A stretch of 64,000 nucleotides of DNA from Caprella mutica. Taxonomy: Eukaryota > Arthropoda > Malacostraca > Amphipoda > Caprellidae. The stretch lies in contig CANNZV010000853.1 in NCBI GenBank assembly GCA_947561585.1, forward strand, positions 124,001 to 188,000, given 5' to 3'. Positions within the stretch are counted from its first letter, which is position 1. Each line of letters starts with the position of its first letter. The position numbers and the translations under genes are program-made. This document shows positions 12,061-24,405 of this stretch, piece after piece. Below the pieces are notes generated by a model. It searched no databases, was not told the DNA's origin, and was given only the letters and a program-made list of their open reading frames with translations.

Positions 12061-12554
12061 ACAGGGAAGGAATATACAGTGGTGGAACTTACCGGGATAG
12101 AACTTACCAGGGTGGAATATACCTAGAACCAGTAAATTGCATAACAAAAATCCCCAAAATTGTATTATGTTCATTAGATTTATTGGTGAATCACTATTAT
12201 ATATAAATATATATTGTCCTCAAGCTGTGAGTAAAATTGAATAAAGAGACTCAATCAAAGTCACTATACGTGACTCAGGTTAACTGTGAATAACTTATCA
12301 TTTCAGTTGATGAGACGGGAAGGTACCTAACTCTGAAGTACAACTCTGCAGACCCTACTGCTGATAGTGCCCTTTGTCTTTGTTCTTTGCAGGTGTACTC
12401 AGAATTATTCTGATTTGTTATTGAACAACAATATTTGTTCTTTTTATCTTGTTTTATTGAAATTTTATTTTTGACATATTCCAGAACAATTCATCAGCAG
12501 TGAAGGATAATTGTTAAAAATATTTTAGACTTTAATATAGATAATATATGCACT

Positions 12555-13165
12555 GCGCAAATTACAGAAGTGCGCAATCAAGAGAGTGAGTTACGCTTTT
12601 TAACATTAGAACGCCCAAAGCGCGTAAGAGGCCTGGTCTGATTTGAAACACTGATGCATAATTTTATAACTGATTGACTTGAATCGATGAAACAATGTGA
12701 CTTTCATTGTCTATGACGTATTTATCTATTGTATAAATATCAGTGAAAATAATAAAGCATGTTTTGTTCTATTTACTTTTATATCTTTTTCGATCATATG
12801 GGCCTCTAGAACAAAAATGAAGTACAACCGCCGTATGTGTCACATTTTGAGTCATTCTAGAAACATTAGTTATAGGAATATTAGCTAATTTTAAGGTGTA
12901 AATTTTACCAGGGCATCAGATTTCAGTATGGTAATAATTGTTTTTTATAAAACTAAAACATGTTGCTTTATTTCCATCGATTTCACATAAACACGTCTTA
13001 GACAATAATAGTCCGAATTTCTAAAACTCAAGTCAAGTTTTTAACGTGTAAATCTATATTCCAACTGGTCTGGTCCTCTTAGGCACTCTAGGCATTCCAG
13101 GATTAAATCACGTAGCAGTACACTCGAGATTGCGCAATTTACTCAGTTGCGCAACATATTCTTTT
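12555..13165. repeat. Foldback repeat with GCGCAATC ends, unit 1
   Basis: Left arm: GTGCGCAATCAAGAGAGTGA followed by AACGCCCAAAGCGCGTAAGAGG. Right arm, inverted: TAAATCACGTAGCAGTACAC then GAGATTGCGCAATTTACTC. Copies occur at 35454-35930 (shorter, internally deleted) and 44935-45540 (inverted). Confidence 0.6.
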
Positions 13166-13739
13166 AACAATGGCGTAGTTTATTTTCACATAACTTTTAT
13201 TTAATCTTGTATATCATTGAAAGTATGCGTTTAAAATATTATTGTATTCATTGAATTCTTTGTGGAAAGAAAGTCAGCAATCTCTTCATTTTATTTTTAA
13301 TTATTCAATAATAAATTAATTTGACTATATTTGAAGGATATTCCTTGATATTACTAATTAGAAAATTGGGAGATGAAATATCTTAATTATAACTTAGATG
13401 TACTGAAATTACTGAAATTTTCTGTTTGGTCTCAGTTTCAAACTTCATTTATCCTTAAAATATATATATATTTTAAAACTATTCACAAATTATACCTTAC
13501 GTATATTTTAATCCACGTGACTTACATCATTAATTAAATATTTAACCTTTTAAATTATTAAATCTATCTGAACATCGTTGTTTATTTACCCTTTAATAAT
13601 TAGATAAGGGAAAACAATACACGAAGAAGAGTTTCTTCATATTGGTTGAAATAATACGAATTTAAAAAAAAAAATTTGGACGATATATAGAAACTGGTAC
13701 TTTACTATTTTTGTTTGAATAAAGTTTTAATATTAATTC

Positions 13740-14258
13740 AAACTTAAAGTAAATATATCTAAGTTATTCTTTTATAATTCATTAGGAAGGGGAAGAGAGA
13801 GTTGTCGAAGTTTAAATGTGTTGTTGGGAGGCAAATTAAGTGCAATCAAATATGAGTTAAAGAAGAACAATGGCAACTGTCAGTTTGACTGAATTTGAAA
13901 TGAAACCAGTAAGTAAATATAAAAGTAACGGGAGAAAAAGAAAGTATAATGTTTAATTAAGTGATTAGACTGTGGCTATTTGTGAAAAACTGTTCCTGTC
14001 ACGTTAAAATTAGGTTTTGGAGAGTTAGCGGGAGAACTGAAACCATATACGTAGTAGGTTTATGGTAAGCCAAATCCATGGAGAAAGTTCTAGTTTCTCA
14101 ACTAAATTTTCGGCAGAATTGAAACTGTATAGTATACTTCGTGGTAAAGCTGAAAACATAGAGAAAGTTCGATTTTATCAGGTAAGTCAGCGGAATGTGA
14201 AACCGTAAAGAGAATCAATGAGGTTCGACAAAGGGCCGAACAAGTTAATTAAAGAGAG
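13740..14258. other. Non-coding stretch after unit 1
   Basis: AT-rich. It contains related phrases AACTGAAACCATATACGTAG, ATTGAAACTGTATAG and ATGTGAAACCGTAAAG spaced about 80 bases apart, suggesting a weak, degenerate tandem repeat. No gene. Confidence 0.35.
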
Positions 14259-14265
14259 TTATGAG

Positions 14266-15244
14266 TAGAGCCCGAACTTTTAGGACCTATAAAAAAGGCA
14301 TTTTAGGACCTTAAAAAGGCATTTAAGGACCTCAATAAAGGCAGTTTAGGACCTAAAAAGAGGGATTTTAGGACCTATAGAGAAATTGTAGGACCTAAAA
14401 ATGTATTTTAGGACTTATACATACACTTTTAGGATTACTAAATAGGTATTTACAACGAATAAATAAGTATTTTGGAATTTAAAATGAACAGTTTTTATCG
14501 GTTTGAATAAAAAAAATGGTGAAAACAAATAAACAATTCATTCCTTAAAAATTCAATGAATCTAGTTAATAGTATATTTATTCAAATTTAACCTGAAAGT
14601 ATTATAAAAAAAGGCTAGGTAAATTGAAAATAATGAAATGTAACTAATTCAAATATTAAATTAGAAATTTGTATTTACAGCAAGCCCTCGTAGTATTAGA
14701 AATTAGATAATTAGACCAATTAAGATATTCTGAAACTGTTGTACAGGAAAAACCACTTACAAGATAAAACACAATTTTTGTCACCTGACAGTTTTTCTAT
14801 TGTAAATATTACAAATATTACTAGGTTCTACATATCTCTTTGAATAGTATATTATATTGATTATTCGCAATTTTTTATTTTAATTAATGGCTGAGTCTAT
14901 GCTAAAAAAATGATGAGAAGAGTTACAGAAAACTAGATACAGTGGTGACTATGCTAATTCTTGAAGTAATGGAATTGTAGTTTATTTATATAATAAATAA
15001 TTCAGACAAATTTGATTGAATTATAACGTCCTATAAATTTGCCAATATATCCCTTCAACTTTACCGACATACCAAATTATCAAACAGTATAAAAAGCCCA
15101 ACATAAAGACTTTTCATCATTTAAGGAATTTATGATATTTTAGGACTTTATGGCATTTTATGGACTATATGGCATTTTAGGACTGTATGGTATTTATTGA
15201 CCTTATGGCATTTTATGGCATTTATGGTCAAGTTATGGGCTCTA
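14266..15244. mobile_element. Foldback element with 'TTAGGACCTAAAAAGGCAT' arrays, copy 1
   Basis: The ends TAGAGCCCGAAC and, reversed, TAGAGCCCATAAC are flanked by exact 8-bp duplications GTTATGAG (14258-14265 and 15245-15252). The left array (14275-14430) repeats a TTAGGACCTAAAAA unit. The right array (15130-15240) repeats a TTTATGGCATTTTAGGAC unit. Copy 2, in the opposite orientation, is at 17055-18045. No transposase frame. Confidence 0.8.
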
Positions 15245-15306
15245 GTTATGAGTAACCAGTGTGATGTGGGTTAAGGGTTTATAACAAATATCGCTATTGC
15301 GATTAA

Positions 15307-16125
15307 GGGCACTGTTCCCAGATTTTGAATTTTTTTTATTATTGAAGCTACGGTTGTGAAACTTTGTACTCATATATAAAATTAATTCTAAGATGTTTTT
15401 GTGTCATGAAATTTTTTCGATTCGACCCATAGAAAACGAGTTATTCGAATTTCGAACAAATTTCGAACAGTGTGTAAATTAATAAATGGATACTACAATT
15501 TTGTAGCTATGACATTATGGTTTTTTGCATTCGATTCTCCACAAGATTTTCTACAAACTGTGGAAGTGTTTTTTTGATTTTTCGAATTAGTTTTCGAATT
15601 ATGGAAATTTTTAGTGAAAAAAAATGGAAAAAATATAAATTTCAAAATTCAATATTTTGAAAAATAATTCGAAAATTAAATAAAACTCTTCCAGAGTTTG
15701 TAGAGACTTCCAGGGAGAATCGAATACAAAAAATTGCAATGCCGTAACTTCAAAATTGTAAATGCCTTAGGCTTTTGAATTACAAGATTTTTAGATATCT
15801 GAACTAATAGAAAATCCCATTCAAAGTTTGATAATCTGACACGCTGCATACGATTCCTGTGAAGGTTTGCGGGTAACTGAGGGGCATACCTTAGTGTGCA
15901 TTTGATTAGTGGCACGTTAGATACCAGATATAGCGAGATAATTAATTATTACGAATTATAATTGGCTGAGAGTTGGTTTTTAGAGTACATATTGACTCCC
16001 TACCCCCCGGTCCCCTTTTCCCTTTCCCCAGGCGGTTAGAGTAACATGAGAGCTCTGATATTTTGCACACACAATAGTGTGTTAAAAGCAACTATATACA
16101 CACCATTTTCCCGGGAACGGTCCCC
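15307..16125. mobile_element. TTAA-flanked (piggyBac-like) MITE, copy 1
   Basis: TTAA at 15303-15306 and 16126-16129. Ends are GGGCACTGTTCC and, reversed, GGGGACCGTTCC. The interior has two inverted copies of a roughly 90-base phrase (TGCATTCGATTCTCCACAAG and its reverse near 15700-15735). A partial inverted copy is at 18385-18953. The frame at 15676-15915 is not a recognisable protein. Confidence 0.6.
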
Positions 16126-16129
16126 TTAA

Positions 16130-16660
16130 TGAAACTACTATGACGCTGAGTAAGGCAGTAGAGATGTATGCATATGATTAGTAAAGTCAGTGTATCTACT
16201 GTACCAGTGTGTAGAATAGTAGAGATTTCTATTTTAAAATATTAAATGTTGCTTTTGACGGATTAAAAATGCCGTTATGTATTAATTTATCTTGCAAAAA
16301 AGCAGTTGTCATCTAAGAATTTTCGGACAGCAGACATTGTTGATAGTTTAAAATGTCTGAGTCAGTTAATAAATAGTTGATCATCCAGTGATCCTCTTGA
16401 GCATCACTGTGTAAGAACACGAATGTGAGATGTAAGAATAAGTCAGCATAAAAAATAAAAGCAGACACGGTTACACGAAAGGGATAAAATAAAATCACAA
16501 TGCAAAAGAGTGATTGATGTTTTATGCAGTTTATAGGATGAAAGAATATTGAATTGTCAGCAATATTAATGAGACATTAATCAGCAATAAAAGTCAGCAA
16601 AAATGATGAGACTATAAATTCACTTACGTGTATATTTAAAATATCTATGATTTTAATATT
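16130..16660. other. Non-coding stretch
   Basis: No gene. A weak repetition of GTCAGCA/AAAGTCAGCAA phrases is visible at 16440-16600. The frame at 16313-16498 has no recognisable features. Confidence 0.35.
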
Positions 16661-16665
16661 ATTAA

Positions 16666-18380
16666 CCCATTCCAAGCGGCCTAACTATATATAGTCGTTC
16701 TGAAAATTGGTCCCATTTAGCGGAGCGTCTATTTATAGTCGCTGATTTATTGTTTTATAGACGTTGTTTAGAAATATGACAAGTATATTTATTCATTTAT
16801 TGAAACAGAATGCTACCTCACAATATATAAACTGTTAAATTACACGGTAAAATTTAAACACTGGAACAAAGTAAGGAACCATTCAGGTCCGGAAAAGCTA
16901 GTGCTTCTAGGACCGTGTAAATCAACGTGTAAATACATGTAATTGTCGGTAAAGTTGATGATACACTAGCAGAAATTCCTGCATTGGTTGTGCACTTATA
17001 ATATATATATTATTTTGTTGTATGTCGATAGTTCAATTGATCATGAGTCATGAGTTATGCCATAAAAGCCATAAAATGCCATAAAGTCAATAAATGCCAT
17101 AGAGTCCTAAAATGCCATAAAGTCCTTTAAATGCCATAAAGTCCTAAAATAACATAAATTCCTAAAATGATGAAAAGAATTTTTTTGGGCTTTTTTATAC
17201 TATTTAATAATTTGGTAAGTCGGTAAAGTTGATGGGTTATATTGGCAAATTTATAGAACGTTATAATTCAATCAAAATCTGTCTGAATTATTATATAAAT
17301 AAACTACAATTCCATTACTTCAAGAATTAGCAGAGTAACCACTGTATCTAGTTTTCTGTAACTCTTCACGTCAATTTTTTACCATAGACTCTGCCATTAC
17401 TTAAAAAATAAAATTGCGAATAATCAATATAATAAACTATTCGAAGAGAGAGAGATATGTAGAACCTAGTAATATTTGTAATATTTACAATAGAAAAACT
17501 TTCAGGTGACAAAAATTGTGCTTTGTCTTGTAAGTGGTTTTTCCTGTACAACAGTTTCAGAATATCTTAATTGGTCTAATTATCTAATGTATGATTTGTT
17601 TAGTCTGAGGTTGTCTTCAACGAGGATTTGCTGTAAATACAAATTTCGAATTTAATATTGGAATGAGTTACATTTCATGAATTTCAATTTATCTAACCTT
17701 TTTATAATACTTTTAGGTTAAATTTGAATAAATATACTATTAACTAGATTCATTGAATTTTTAAGGAATGAATTATTTATTTGTTTTCACCATTTTTTTA
17801 TTTGAACGGACTAAAATCTGCTGATTTCATATTCCAAAATGCTAATTTATTCGTTGTAAATACCTATTTATTAATCCTGAAAGTGTATGTATAAGTCCTA
17901 AAATCCCTTCCTTAGGTCCTAAGATGTCTTAATAGGTCCTGAAATGCCATTTTTTAGGTCCTAAACTGCCTTTTTTGAGGTCCTTAAATGCTTTTTTTTA
18001 GGTCCTAAAATACCTTTTTTATAGGTCCTAAAAGTCCGTGCTCTAGTCATGAGTAATGTATTTTGTTCCATAGTCAATGGAAATATGCAACGACTTTTCT
18101 TTCTGATGAAATAAAGGATAACTATTTTGAATTGTTTTTTTAACATTTAATTTAATTTCATAAATTTGTCCATATGTATACGAATAAAAGTAACTAATTC
18201 AATTTATGCAACTTAAAAATGATCATTTTTTTATCTTTTGTTCAACTATATGAATAACAATATAAAACTCAACAACAAGCGGCACTTCTATATATAGATG
18301 ATCATCTGACTCCATGATTTAGCGGCGTAACTAAATAGTGTAGTTAAAATTGAAGACAGTCAATAGCGGCGAAAGCCGCT
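16666..18380. mobile_element. Possible piggyBac-like relic interrupted by a foldback element
   Basis: The left end follows TTAA (16662-16665) and reads CCCATTCCAAGCGGCC, then TATATATAGTCG and TTTAGCGGAGCG. Near 18280-18380 the inverted counterparts appear (ACAAGCGGCAC, CTATATATAG, TTTAGCGGCG, GCCGCTCT). The right boundary is not clear and no DDD transposase was found in the interior, most of which is the inserted element 17055-18045. Confidence 0.3.
17055..18045. mobile_element. Foldback element with 'TTAGGACCTAAAAAGGCAT' arrays, copy 2
   Basis: Inverted relative to copy 1. Flanked by exact 8-bp GTCATGAG duplications (17047-17054 and 18046-18053). The end next to 18045 reads, reversed, TAGAGCACGGACTTTTAGG. 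The opposite end has lost the first bases and begins TTATGCC. Internal sequence is clearly shared with copy 1, for example a TGTACAACAGTTTCAGAATA phrase near 17546. Confidence 0.8.
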
Positions 18381-18384
18381 CTAA

Positions 18385-18953
18385 AACGATCTCTCAGACA
18401 TTTCTGATTCGTAATAATTAATTATTACTATATCTTGCATCTAACGTGCCAATAATGGCACACACACTAAGGTATGCAGAGAAATACGTCTCAGTTACCC
18501 GCTACACCTCATACGAGCAGAATGCAACGTATCAGATTATCAAACTTTTAATGGGATTTTATAGTAGTTCAAAAAAGCTACGAACTTTGGTAGTCAAGAG
18601 CCTAAGGCGTTTGCAATTTTGAAGCTATGGCATTGGGGTTTCTTTGCATTTGATTTTCAGGAAATTCTCTACAAAATTGCATCAACAGAATTTTGATTTT
18701 CGAATTGTTTTTCAAAATTTTAAATTAAAAAAAAATCCTTTTTTTTCACGATTATTTTTTTCACAAAAAATCCTCTGCCGCATTTTTTTTAGAGAATTCG
18801 GTGGAGAATCTAATGCACAAAACCCCAATGCCGTAGGTTCAAAATTGTAAGCGCCTTGGGCTTTTTGAAAAAAGGATTGAAATTCGTTCAAAACTCGAAT
18901 AACTCGTTTACTATGGGTCGAAAAAAAAATTCAAAAGACCAGGAACGGTCCCC
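18385..18953. mobile_element. TTAA-flanked MITE, partial copy 2 (inverted)
   Basis: The right end GGAACGGTCCCC is followed by TTAA (18954-18957). The interior matches the 15320-15945 element in reverse, including AATAACTCGTTTACTATGGG and the AATTAATTATTAC block. The distal roughly 180 bases are missing at its left side. Confidence 0.55.
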
Positions 18954-18957
18954 TTAA

Positions 18958-19500
18958 TATTAAAATTGTTTAAAATCTTAGCAGTTATAGGTTTGATGTT
19001 TATGATTGTTCAATTTGAATTTTAGAATTTTCCAATTTTAGATTTAATGTTTTGAATTTTAGGATTGATTGGAATGGGATTTTTTTTAAATTTTAGAAGT
19101 GTTTAATACTTGAAAATGAAGTTTTGGAAAGAAAATTTTAAAACTCATTTTCAATTCAGATGGAAGAGGGATATATGTGATGTAATGATTTGATATAGTT
19201 ATACGTCATTAGTATGTCACTATAAATGTAAGCTTTGTAAAATGAATGAGTTAGTTCGCAGGTATACATAAGTCTCCGCCATACACCGATACTAGATAGT
19301 CGAACAGTTATAAACGATGAGGTATTGCAGTGAAGACCTTGTGTAGTAACGTGTAGTCACTACTACCTTGTGTAGTTATCATTTAGTAGATTTATTGTAT
19401 TACATTCCTGAAATAAGACTAAGCTACGTGTAGAACCTATAAAGTCAGAGAATATTAGCTACACTATCTGACTTTAGTAAAAGTGATTATAGTGCTTTGA
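18958..19500. other. Non-coding stretch, possible solo LTR
   Basis: From about 19170 the sequence begins TGTGATGTAATGATTTG, has a TATAAATG box near 19222 and ends near TTACATTCCTGAAATAAG. This layout resembles a short solo LTR. No matching second copy is in the window, so the identification is weak. Confidence 0.25.
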
Positions 19501-19559
19501 ATAGACGATCAATTTAGGGTAACTTTAGGGTAACTTTAAACCAGAGATTACAAATGTAA

Positions 19560-19900
19560 GTTCGAGTTTTTAGTAGTGGTAAATAAAATATGTGTTATAC
19601 GAGACGATAGTTTGTAACAAAAAGACAATGAGCAGAATGAGTAGAACCAGTTTGAATATTAATGATGTGGACAAATTCTACAATTTAAACATGTTAAATA
19701 TAGTAACAACAATAAAAAATAATTCATTGAAGCAAGGTATGCGCTAAATATTAATACAGCAGACAGTCGTGATATCAATTTCCGTCTTCAAATCCACTCA
19801 CTGATCGTTTCAAGCGAGAGTTAATTGCCTCGCATTCATATTTTCAATGTAAGCTATGTGCTATATCATTTAGGAATGTTAATCCGTTTTTTTCTTGGTA
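19560..19900 (+). repeat. Dispersed repeat shared with 37490-37900 (inverted)
   Basis: Phrases such as AGACAGTCGTGATATCAATT, TCAAATCCACTCACTGATCG and AACTATCGTCTCGTATA (reverse) recur in inverted orientation inside the foldback element at 37005-38281. Identity unknown and non-coding. Confidence 0.6.
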
Positions 19901-19904
19901 TCCA

Positions 19905-20320
19905 AGCAGACGAATTGTCCTAGTGCCGAGTTGTCCTCACGGCGAATTGTCCGGAGGCGATTTGTCAGGTCACCAATTTGTTCATGTGTCTGAATTTACA
20001 TTTATACATAGACTCTTTGTCTCATCTGATTAATTATTTAAAATGGCACGCACTGCACTGCCCTTTAATTCTCTTGTGAGTTCATTCTTTGTTTAGAGCT
20101 CATTGGTGTTAGTGCGGTGGTTCATATTGGTAATGTATACGAACTAAACACAGAAATCATATCCAGTTTTCATATCCATTTTTATGTGAAACAATTTTCG
20201 TTTTTCATCAAACAATCGCCCCAGTGGTCTTCGAGATGTTCTAAGGGCTAAGTTGGTGTTGTTAGGTTTTAGCATATCGGATTATGGGAACTGTCAATCC
20301 CAGAAAGGAGCGCTTGCTCT
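19905..20320 (+). mobile_element. Left part of an old foldback element with 'CGAATTGTCC' arrays
   Basis: Array of about 15-bp units (GACGAATTGTCCTAG and similar) at 19908-19985. The unique interior (ACTCTTTGTCTCATCTGATT, AACAATCGCCCCAGT, GTTAGGTTTTAGCATATCGG) matches 56750-57110 in reverse. Its right part continues at 24640-24745. Everything between is later insertion: a minisatellite, a mariner relic, and a foldback element with a LINE. Confidence 0.55.
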
Positions 20321-20511
20321 CGAGATGACTTATGTTATGTTTAATATGACTTATGTTATGTTTGACTTGTGTCATGTTATGTTTAGTATGACTTATGTTA
20401 TGTTTTGTTTGACTTGTGTTATGTTATGTTTAGTATGACTTATGTTATGTTTTGTATGACTTGTGTTATGTTATGTTTAGTATGACTAATGCTATGTTAC
20501 AGTTTGACTTA
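20320..20511 (+). repeat. Minisatellite (TGACTTATGTTATGTTTAGT)
   Basis: Tandem degenerate units of about 20-25 bp built from TATGACTTATGTTATGTTT and TTGACTTGTGTTATG. The array resumes at 21607-21640 on the other side of the mariner relic, showing that the mariner inserted into it. Confidence 0.8.
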
Positions 20512-21606
20512 CAGTGTGTTTCAACATTATTGATATTTTTCAATAGCCATATATAAACAATTAAAGATGTTTGGATTTTCGACTTGGATTTTCGACTTAG
20601 AACCAAAATATTGTGAAAACTTGACTTAGAAGAAATAACAGAAGGATAAAAAATGGTGAAATTCTTCGATGAACAGAAAAAGTTTATAATAACGACTTTT
20701 CTTCAACTACTTATTGGAGAATCCTTAAGAAAGACCTTCATATGCAGCTCCATCTTGATATTGCTGTGCTTCCAATAACAGGAAGCCCAAAAGGAACAGC
20801 GACTCAAATTCTGCCGGTGGCTCTTGGATCAGCCAGATCCCGAGACATTTGTGTTGAAAGTTATCTGGACCAATTAATTTTTTTTTGTTTGAATCAAGGC
20901 CCCCACAAGAAGAATGATGGTACTTAGTCTCTTACTACTCCCAATGAGATTGACGTATCTAACAATAGAAATGATGAGAAGGTTGTGCTTTTCGTTGCTA
21001 TTGTTAATGTTAAAGGGCCAGTCGTTCATGCCTTCATGGATGAAAATGGATGACACAAGATAGTGGATGGAGACTGCTACCATAACTGCTGCAAGAAAAT
21101 ATTTCGCCCACCTTTCGTTCATGTGCTACACGACAAGGTTTATGGTGGATGTGGGACGGTGCTCCTGCCCATTGCACAACTGCTGCCGAAGAATTCCTGT
21201 TGAACAAGTTTGGAGGCAGATTCATCAGCCGTGGGACACAGATTGCGTGGCCAGCTCATTTTACAGATTAGAATGCTTTATATTTTTATTATTGGGCCTT
21301 AGCTCGAAAATAAGTGTATTCAACCAACTACAGTGGACGAACTTATCAATGTTGTAAAGAGATTTTCAGAAGAACATCGCGAGAATGTCCTTCAGAGAGT
21401 AGCACTTAATGTTTTGAAGCAGGTGAATCTCTGTGTGCAGCGAAATAGAGGCCACTTCCAGCACCTTCTATGATATGTATTTCTTGTTATTAATTATTGA
21501 AAATCCACTCTTCCTGAACATTTTGGTGTATTATGTTTCTTTTTTTTCGTCACTATAACTATGTATAAAAGCCATTGAAAAATATTAAAAATGTACAAAC
21601 ACACTG
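20512..21606 (+). mobile_element. Mariner/IS630-type element inserted in the minisatellite
   Basis: Terminal inverted repeat about 45 bp long, beginning CAGTGTGTTTCAACATT on the left and CAGTGTGTTTGTACATTTTT (reversed) on the right. TA target duplications at 20510-20511 and 21607-21608. About 1.1 kb with a decayed transposase frame. Confidence 0.8.
20653..21471 (+). pseudogene. Decayed mariner/IS630 transposase
   Basis: Broken by several stops and frameshifts. Recognisable parts are a helical N-terminal piece (KFFDEQKKF), the second catalytic segment WDGAPAHCTTAAEEFL with AWPAHFTD after it (around 21150-21265), and a C-terminal PTVDELINVV to NRGHFQHLL stop (21325-21471), typical of this transposase family. 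The expected WPPRS/DLTP motif is altered to WPAHFTD. Not functional. Confidence 0.75.
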
Positions 21607-22469
21607 TATGTTATGTTTAGTTTGACTTATGCTCTTCATGCTACACGTCTTATCATCTGCTCGGTACTAAGACAAAACTCCTACGGACTAAATACTTACA
21701 AACATAATGGCCAACGGACAAAAGGCGTAAAGGACAAAATGTTTGAAGGACATAATGTCTAACGGACAAAATGCCTAACGGACAAAATTACTATCGGACA
21801 AAATAACAAATGTACAAAATATATGAATATAAAATAGTAAAATAATGACAATTATAAGAATGTTGGAATGAAAATAAAAGAAGAAAGTCCATATTTCAGT
21901 TAAAGGGTCGAATAGAAAATATTGAAGTGATATCCCAGTTACCTTTCATATAGAATAATGTAATACTTTTTTTTCTAACGGAACTACTAATACCATAAGT
22001 AGTTAAATAATACAAATATCGGGATTTTTTAAATCCAGGGTAGTTAATTCTATATCAGCACTAACTTTTATAAACATTGGAATTATCGAACTTGCTTTAG
22101 AATTTCAAATTCAATTATAAACATCACTATAGATTAAAGATGATTATAGCAATCTCATAAAATAAACAATATTTAAAAAAATAAAATGGAAGAATATGAT
22201 TATACATAACTAATGAAATAAATACTATTTTAAAATCGAAATAGAATGATATGATAATAGATATCTTGTGAAAAATCAGAATAGAAGAAAATGATTAAAT
22301 ATCTAATAAAAAATCAAAATAGAGGAAGATGATTATATCCAAATGATTTGTTAAATAGAACGAACATTTTAGAGATAAATCACAAACACAGCTAAAAAGA
22401 CAATACTCACACTAATCACGCTGAGTTATAAATGTTCATATTCAATGAGATAGTGATTTGATAAACTTT

Positions 22470-24405
22470 CACTGACACAAAGCTCTTGGTCTCACTTATT
22501 AGAAATAATAAATTTTCGTCCACTATTTCCATATTTTTTTTTAGCTCAATTGCCGAGCATTTAGTACAACAACTCCCAACAACCAATAATATTCATAACC
22601 TAACTATTTTAACTCCACCTAATTTTAACTCTCTAGATTTTTTTCCAGTCTCAGAAGCTGAGGTCAGAAATGTCATATTGTCACTCAAATCTAAAAAATG
22701 TCATAAAGACGAAATTAAACCGGAGTTTTTATGCAACATTTCAAATTTTATATGTCCTGTTTTATCTAAGATTTTTAACCTTTCATTTAATAATGGAACC
22801 TATCCAGATATTTTTAAGGTCGCAAGAGTTATTCCTAATTTTAAATCAGGTGCAGATTAGACGCCAATAATTACAGACCTATAACTACTCTCCCTATTTT
22901 TAATAAAGTCTTTGAAAAAATTTTATACTCTAGGATAAATGATTTTATTACCACAGATAGAATTTTAACTGATCATCAGTATGGTTTTAGATTAGGAAAA
23001 TCTACCAACTTAGCTATTTTAGAATTTTTATCATATGTTTTTAATTCTATTCAAGAAAACTCGTTTTGTATTGCTTTATTTTTAGATCTTAAGAAAGCCT
23101 TTGACACCGTGGATAAAGATCTCCTTCTGAGAAAACTTGATCACTACGGTGTCAAAGGTAATTTTAATTCTCTTTTAGGTAGTTACCTTAGCAATAGACG
23201 GCAACGTGTACATTATAAAAATTTTATCTCTGATTTTAAACCACTAGTTACCGGTCTTTTTCAAGGTTCAAATTTGAGCCCCTTGCTTTTTTATATTTTT
23301 ATAAATGATCTGTGTAGCCTTGCTGAGAGTTGTAATTTTAATTGTACCATGTTTGCAGATGATTCAGTTTTTTATATTCGGGACACAAATTTTTTGAATA
23401 TTTTTAGTAGACTACAAGATTTTATTGACAAACTTTCAGAATGGCTGAATTTTAACAAATTAACCCCCAATGTTTTTAAAACGAAAGCTATGATTTTTAA
23501 TGCACGAACGATTAAAGTGTTCCCTCCCACCTATTTTAATAATGTTCAACTAGAATATGTAAATAGTTTTAAATACCTAGGCCTTTTGATCGACAATAAA
23601 CTATCTTTTAAACCGCATATTGACATAATAACTAGGAAACTCAGCCAAGTAAAAGGTGTTATATATTCAACCAAACCCTATTTTAATAGAAAGTCACTAA
23701 TTTTAATCTACTATTCATTAGCTTATTCTATTTTTACACAGTCTATCATTTTTTATGGCAAAACTTTTAACGTCCATTTAAGTCGCATCAGAATTTTATT
23801 AAATGGTATTTTAAGAATTATTTTAAATGTAAAAAGAGATGAAAATTTTACTCCTTCAATGCCAACAAACACAATGTATTTTAAACTTAGGATTCTTAAA
23901 TTTGATGATGTATGTGATTATTTTTATTAGCGTTTTTAAGGAAAGCACTTTTTTATGAACCAGATCTTTTAGAACAATATTTTATTAATTTTATCCCTTC
24001 CCATAACCATCACACAAGGGGCACAAATTTGAACCTTCCTCCTATTAGATTAGAAAGTCAAAGAAATTTTACTATTTTCAGATCAATAGAAGCTTTTAAT
24101 AAACTTCCAGAATTTTTAAGACAGCAAATGTCAAACTATGTTTTTAAAAAGAAATATAAAGATTACTGTTTTAACCAATATAGAGAAATTTTAATACCGG
24201 TAACTTACGTAGGTTTTTAATATTTCTTGTATACTATTTTTTAATTTTAAGATTCTATAAGCTTTAAGACTTTTTTAGAATCAACTGTATATACATATTA
24301 TTTACAAATATTTTTAATGTCTCAAAAGGTTTTTTTATATAAAAGATTTTTAACTATGTATATGTATGTAACAGTTTCTCAATAAACAAAATAAACAAAA
24401 TGCAT
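22470..24405 (+). mobile_element. 5'-truncated LINE (jockey/CR1-like superfamily)
   Basis: Contains only the reverse-transcriptase portion of ORF2. The endonuclease domain and ORF1 are absent, as in a typical 5'-truncated insertion. The 3' end has a short UTR and an AATAAACAAAATAAAC tail (24381-24398) in place of a long poly-A. It lies wholly inside a foldback element. Clade assignment is by motif only. Confidence 0.8.
22486..24220 (+). pseudogene. LINE reverse transcriptase, three frames
   Basis: Three consecutive frame segments: 22486-22858 (ends FKSGAD), about 22866-23928 and 23930-24220. The first break lies just before the RT motif NNYRPITTLP. The middle segment carries HQYGFRLGKST, FLDLKKAFDTV (first catalytic D), the LFQGSNLSPLLF motif, the catalytic MFADDSVFY box and the KYLGLLIDN thumb start. 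The third segment is the C-terminal tail (IEAFNKLP). Each break is about one base, so the copy is decayed but young. Canonical PQGS is changed to FQGSN. Confidence 0.85.

Larger units (their letters stand above)
6480..12130 (+). repeat. Old foldback element in unit 1, heavily interrupted
   Basis: Left arm at 6481-6530 has CACCCCGGTATATTCCACAC-type motifs. The right arm at 12060-12130 has the inverted counterpart (GGTGGAACTTACCGGGATAG, GGTGGAATATACC). The same pair lies at 30085-30135/34930-35010 in unit 2 and at 48420-48330/46000-46075 in unit 3, so it predates the triplication. Inside are the 7884-8065 block, the 11640-12060 tail, and later insertions at 6656-7768, 8071-10599 and 10653-11627. 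Confidence 0.5.
1190..13730 (+). repeat. Segmental duplication unit 1
   Basis: Order of shared landmarks: upstream flank (CCATTGTACACC followed by an AAATCATAGGAGTGAAAAA-like phrase), gene 1, a downstream flank ending in CTCCTCTCCACATTATGGGC, a block around 7884-8065 (ATGATGTCATTTAATTTCAA), the 'tail' repeat, and a foldback element at 12555-13165. Units 2 (24790-36720, same strand) and 3 (44110-52270, opposite strand) have the same order. Homology fades after about 13730. Differences between units are mostly insertions and small deletions, so the copies are ancient enough to have collected separate transposons but recent enough that exons remain nearly alignable by eye. Confidence 0.8.

Noticed and set aside
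21067..21357. 96-residue plus-strand frame
   Set aside because: Wrong-frame translation across the decayed mariner transposase. The real motif (WDGAPAH) lies in another frame.
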